A DNA stretch of 64,000 nucleotides from the NCBI RefSeq assembly GCF_000184705.1, contig NC_014831.1, positions 1,798,001-1,862,000 of the forward strand, given 5' to 3'. Below the pieces are notes generated by a model, which saw nothing but the letters and a program-made list of their open reading frames with translations, was not told the origin of the DNA and searched no databases. The number at the start of each line of letters is the position of its first letter. The stretch's first letter is position 1. Source of the DNA: Thermaerobacter marianensis DSM 12885. Lineage in GTDB: Bacteria; Bacillota; Sulfobacillia; Thermaerobacterales; Thermaerobacteraceae. Both the position numbers and the translations under genes were made by a program. This document shows positions 63,742 to 64,000 of the stretch, one piece after another.

Positions 63742-63755
63742 ACTGACCGGTCAGT
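63742..63755. promoter_or_regulatory. Perfect 14-base palindrome, likely TetR operator
   Basis: ACTGACCGGTCAGT lies between the TetR stop (63816) and the YhgE/Pip start (63711). TGACCGGTCA-type palindromes are typical TetR sites. Confidence 0.75.
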
Positions 63756-63815
63756 ATAGGCCAGGGACAACAGGGTCCCTGGTTCTCCCGTTCCTGCCGG
63801 TGCCGCCCCCGACCT

Positions 63816-64000
63816 TCAGCGGACCGGCAGGACTCCGCCGATCACTTGCTCGGCGATCTGCCGAGCGACCGTGTCGTCGTCGGGGGCCCGGTCGATCAGG
63901 GCGGTGTAAAGGGCCGTGACCGTGATGGATCCGAAGATCCCCGCCGCGGCCACTCCCGCATCCCAGGCCTTGAAGGCACCAACTTGTAGGCCCCGCTGGA
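63816..64000 (-). CDS. TetR-family regulator, C-terminal part (partial)
   Basis: The minus-strand frame is open from the right edge and ends at TGA 63816. The visible 60 residues (GAFKAWDAGVAAAGIFGSIT, TVARQIAEQVIGGVLPVR) look like the last helices of a TetR ligand domain. The DNA-binding domain lies outside the window. The position next to the palindrome and YhgE/Pip gene supports a local repressor. Confidence 0.6.
   Translation of the reverse strand, partial: QRGLQVGAFKAWDAGVAAAGIFGSITVTALYTALIDRAPDDDTVARQIAEQVIGGVLPVR

Noticed and set aside
1-64000. tRNA, rRNA and CRISPR arrays
   Set aside because: No cloverleaf-like tRNA ends, rRNA core sequence or regularly spaced repeats were noticed; a tool search could still find a missed tRNA.

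Overview
This window looks like chromosomal DNA of a very GC-rich, Gram-positive-type bacterium. Most genes are preceded by strong AGGAGG-type ribosome sites, GTG and TTG starts are common, and many proteins carry Ala/Gly/Pro-rich inserts or tails. The gene set (7Fe ferredoxin, AniA-type nitrite reductase, DUF2249 proteins, R2lox, YhgE/Pip) fits a thermophilic high-GC Bacillota such as Thermaerobacter. That assignment is inference; no rRNA or tRNA gene was seen to confirm it.

Region by region. (1) 0-4 kb: end of a haem-copper-oxidase-like membrane protein, a MIP18/DUF59 protein, and a lactococcin-972-type ABC exporter whose permease is frameshifted. (2) 4-20.7 kb: a nitrogen-oxide/redox island with two DUF2249 proteins (one fused to hemerythrin), two CopD-like proteins (one broken), DoxX, Mrp/ApbC, a two-domain multicopper oxidase, a radical SAM/SPASM protein, copper nitrite reductase NirK, a 7Fe ferredoxin, a Crp/Fnr regulator and an NnrS-like protein. 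Three TGTGA-N6-TCAC(A/C) palindromes lie before genes of this island and suit the recognition helix of the Crp-type protein. A decayed stretch (4.9-6.7 kb) holds remnants of CopD, TusA and Fur genes. (3) 21-27.2 kb: an operon of SCP2 protein, zinc alcohol dehydrogenase, R2-like ligand-binding oxidase, aldehyde dehydrogenase and YhfC-like protease, with a TetR regulator upstream: probably lipid or hydrocarbon oxidation. (4) 27.3-35 kb: a MocA-like nucleotidyltransferase, a small membrane protein, a poorly described cassette of two DUF6230-like envelope proteins flanking a DUF6114-like membrane protein, and an AarF/UbiB kinase. (5) 35-38.6 kb: PsuG, XdhC and a CoxD-like MoxR ATPase. (6) 39-50.3 kb: a beta-mannoside-type sugar locus (ROK repressor, ABC binding protein, two permeases, GH130, GH5-like enzyme), with an IS110-family element between the binding protein and the permeases. 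(7) 50.5-58.6 kb: a CoxE-like VWA protein, then an island of mobile elements (broken IS256, intact IS110-type, IS3 remnant) around two lower-GC genes including a secreted protein. (8) 58.7-64 kb: a NatAB-type ABC exporter, a YhgE/Pip protein and the end of a TetR regulator with its likely operator.

The parts connect as follows. The Crp-type regulator probably controls the nitrite/NO genes. MocA, XdhC, CoxD and CoxE are maturation factors for a molybdenum hydroxylase whose structural subunits are not in this window. The sugar locus would import and split beta-mannosides, but the IS element may uncouple import from binding. The most novel candidates are the R2lox/SCP2/dehydrogenase operon and the DUF6230-DUF6114-DUF6230 cassette.
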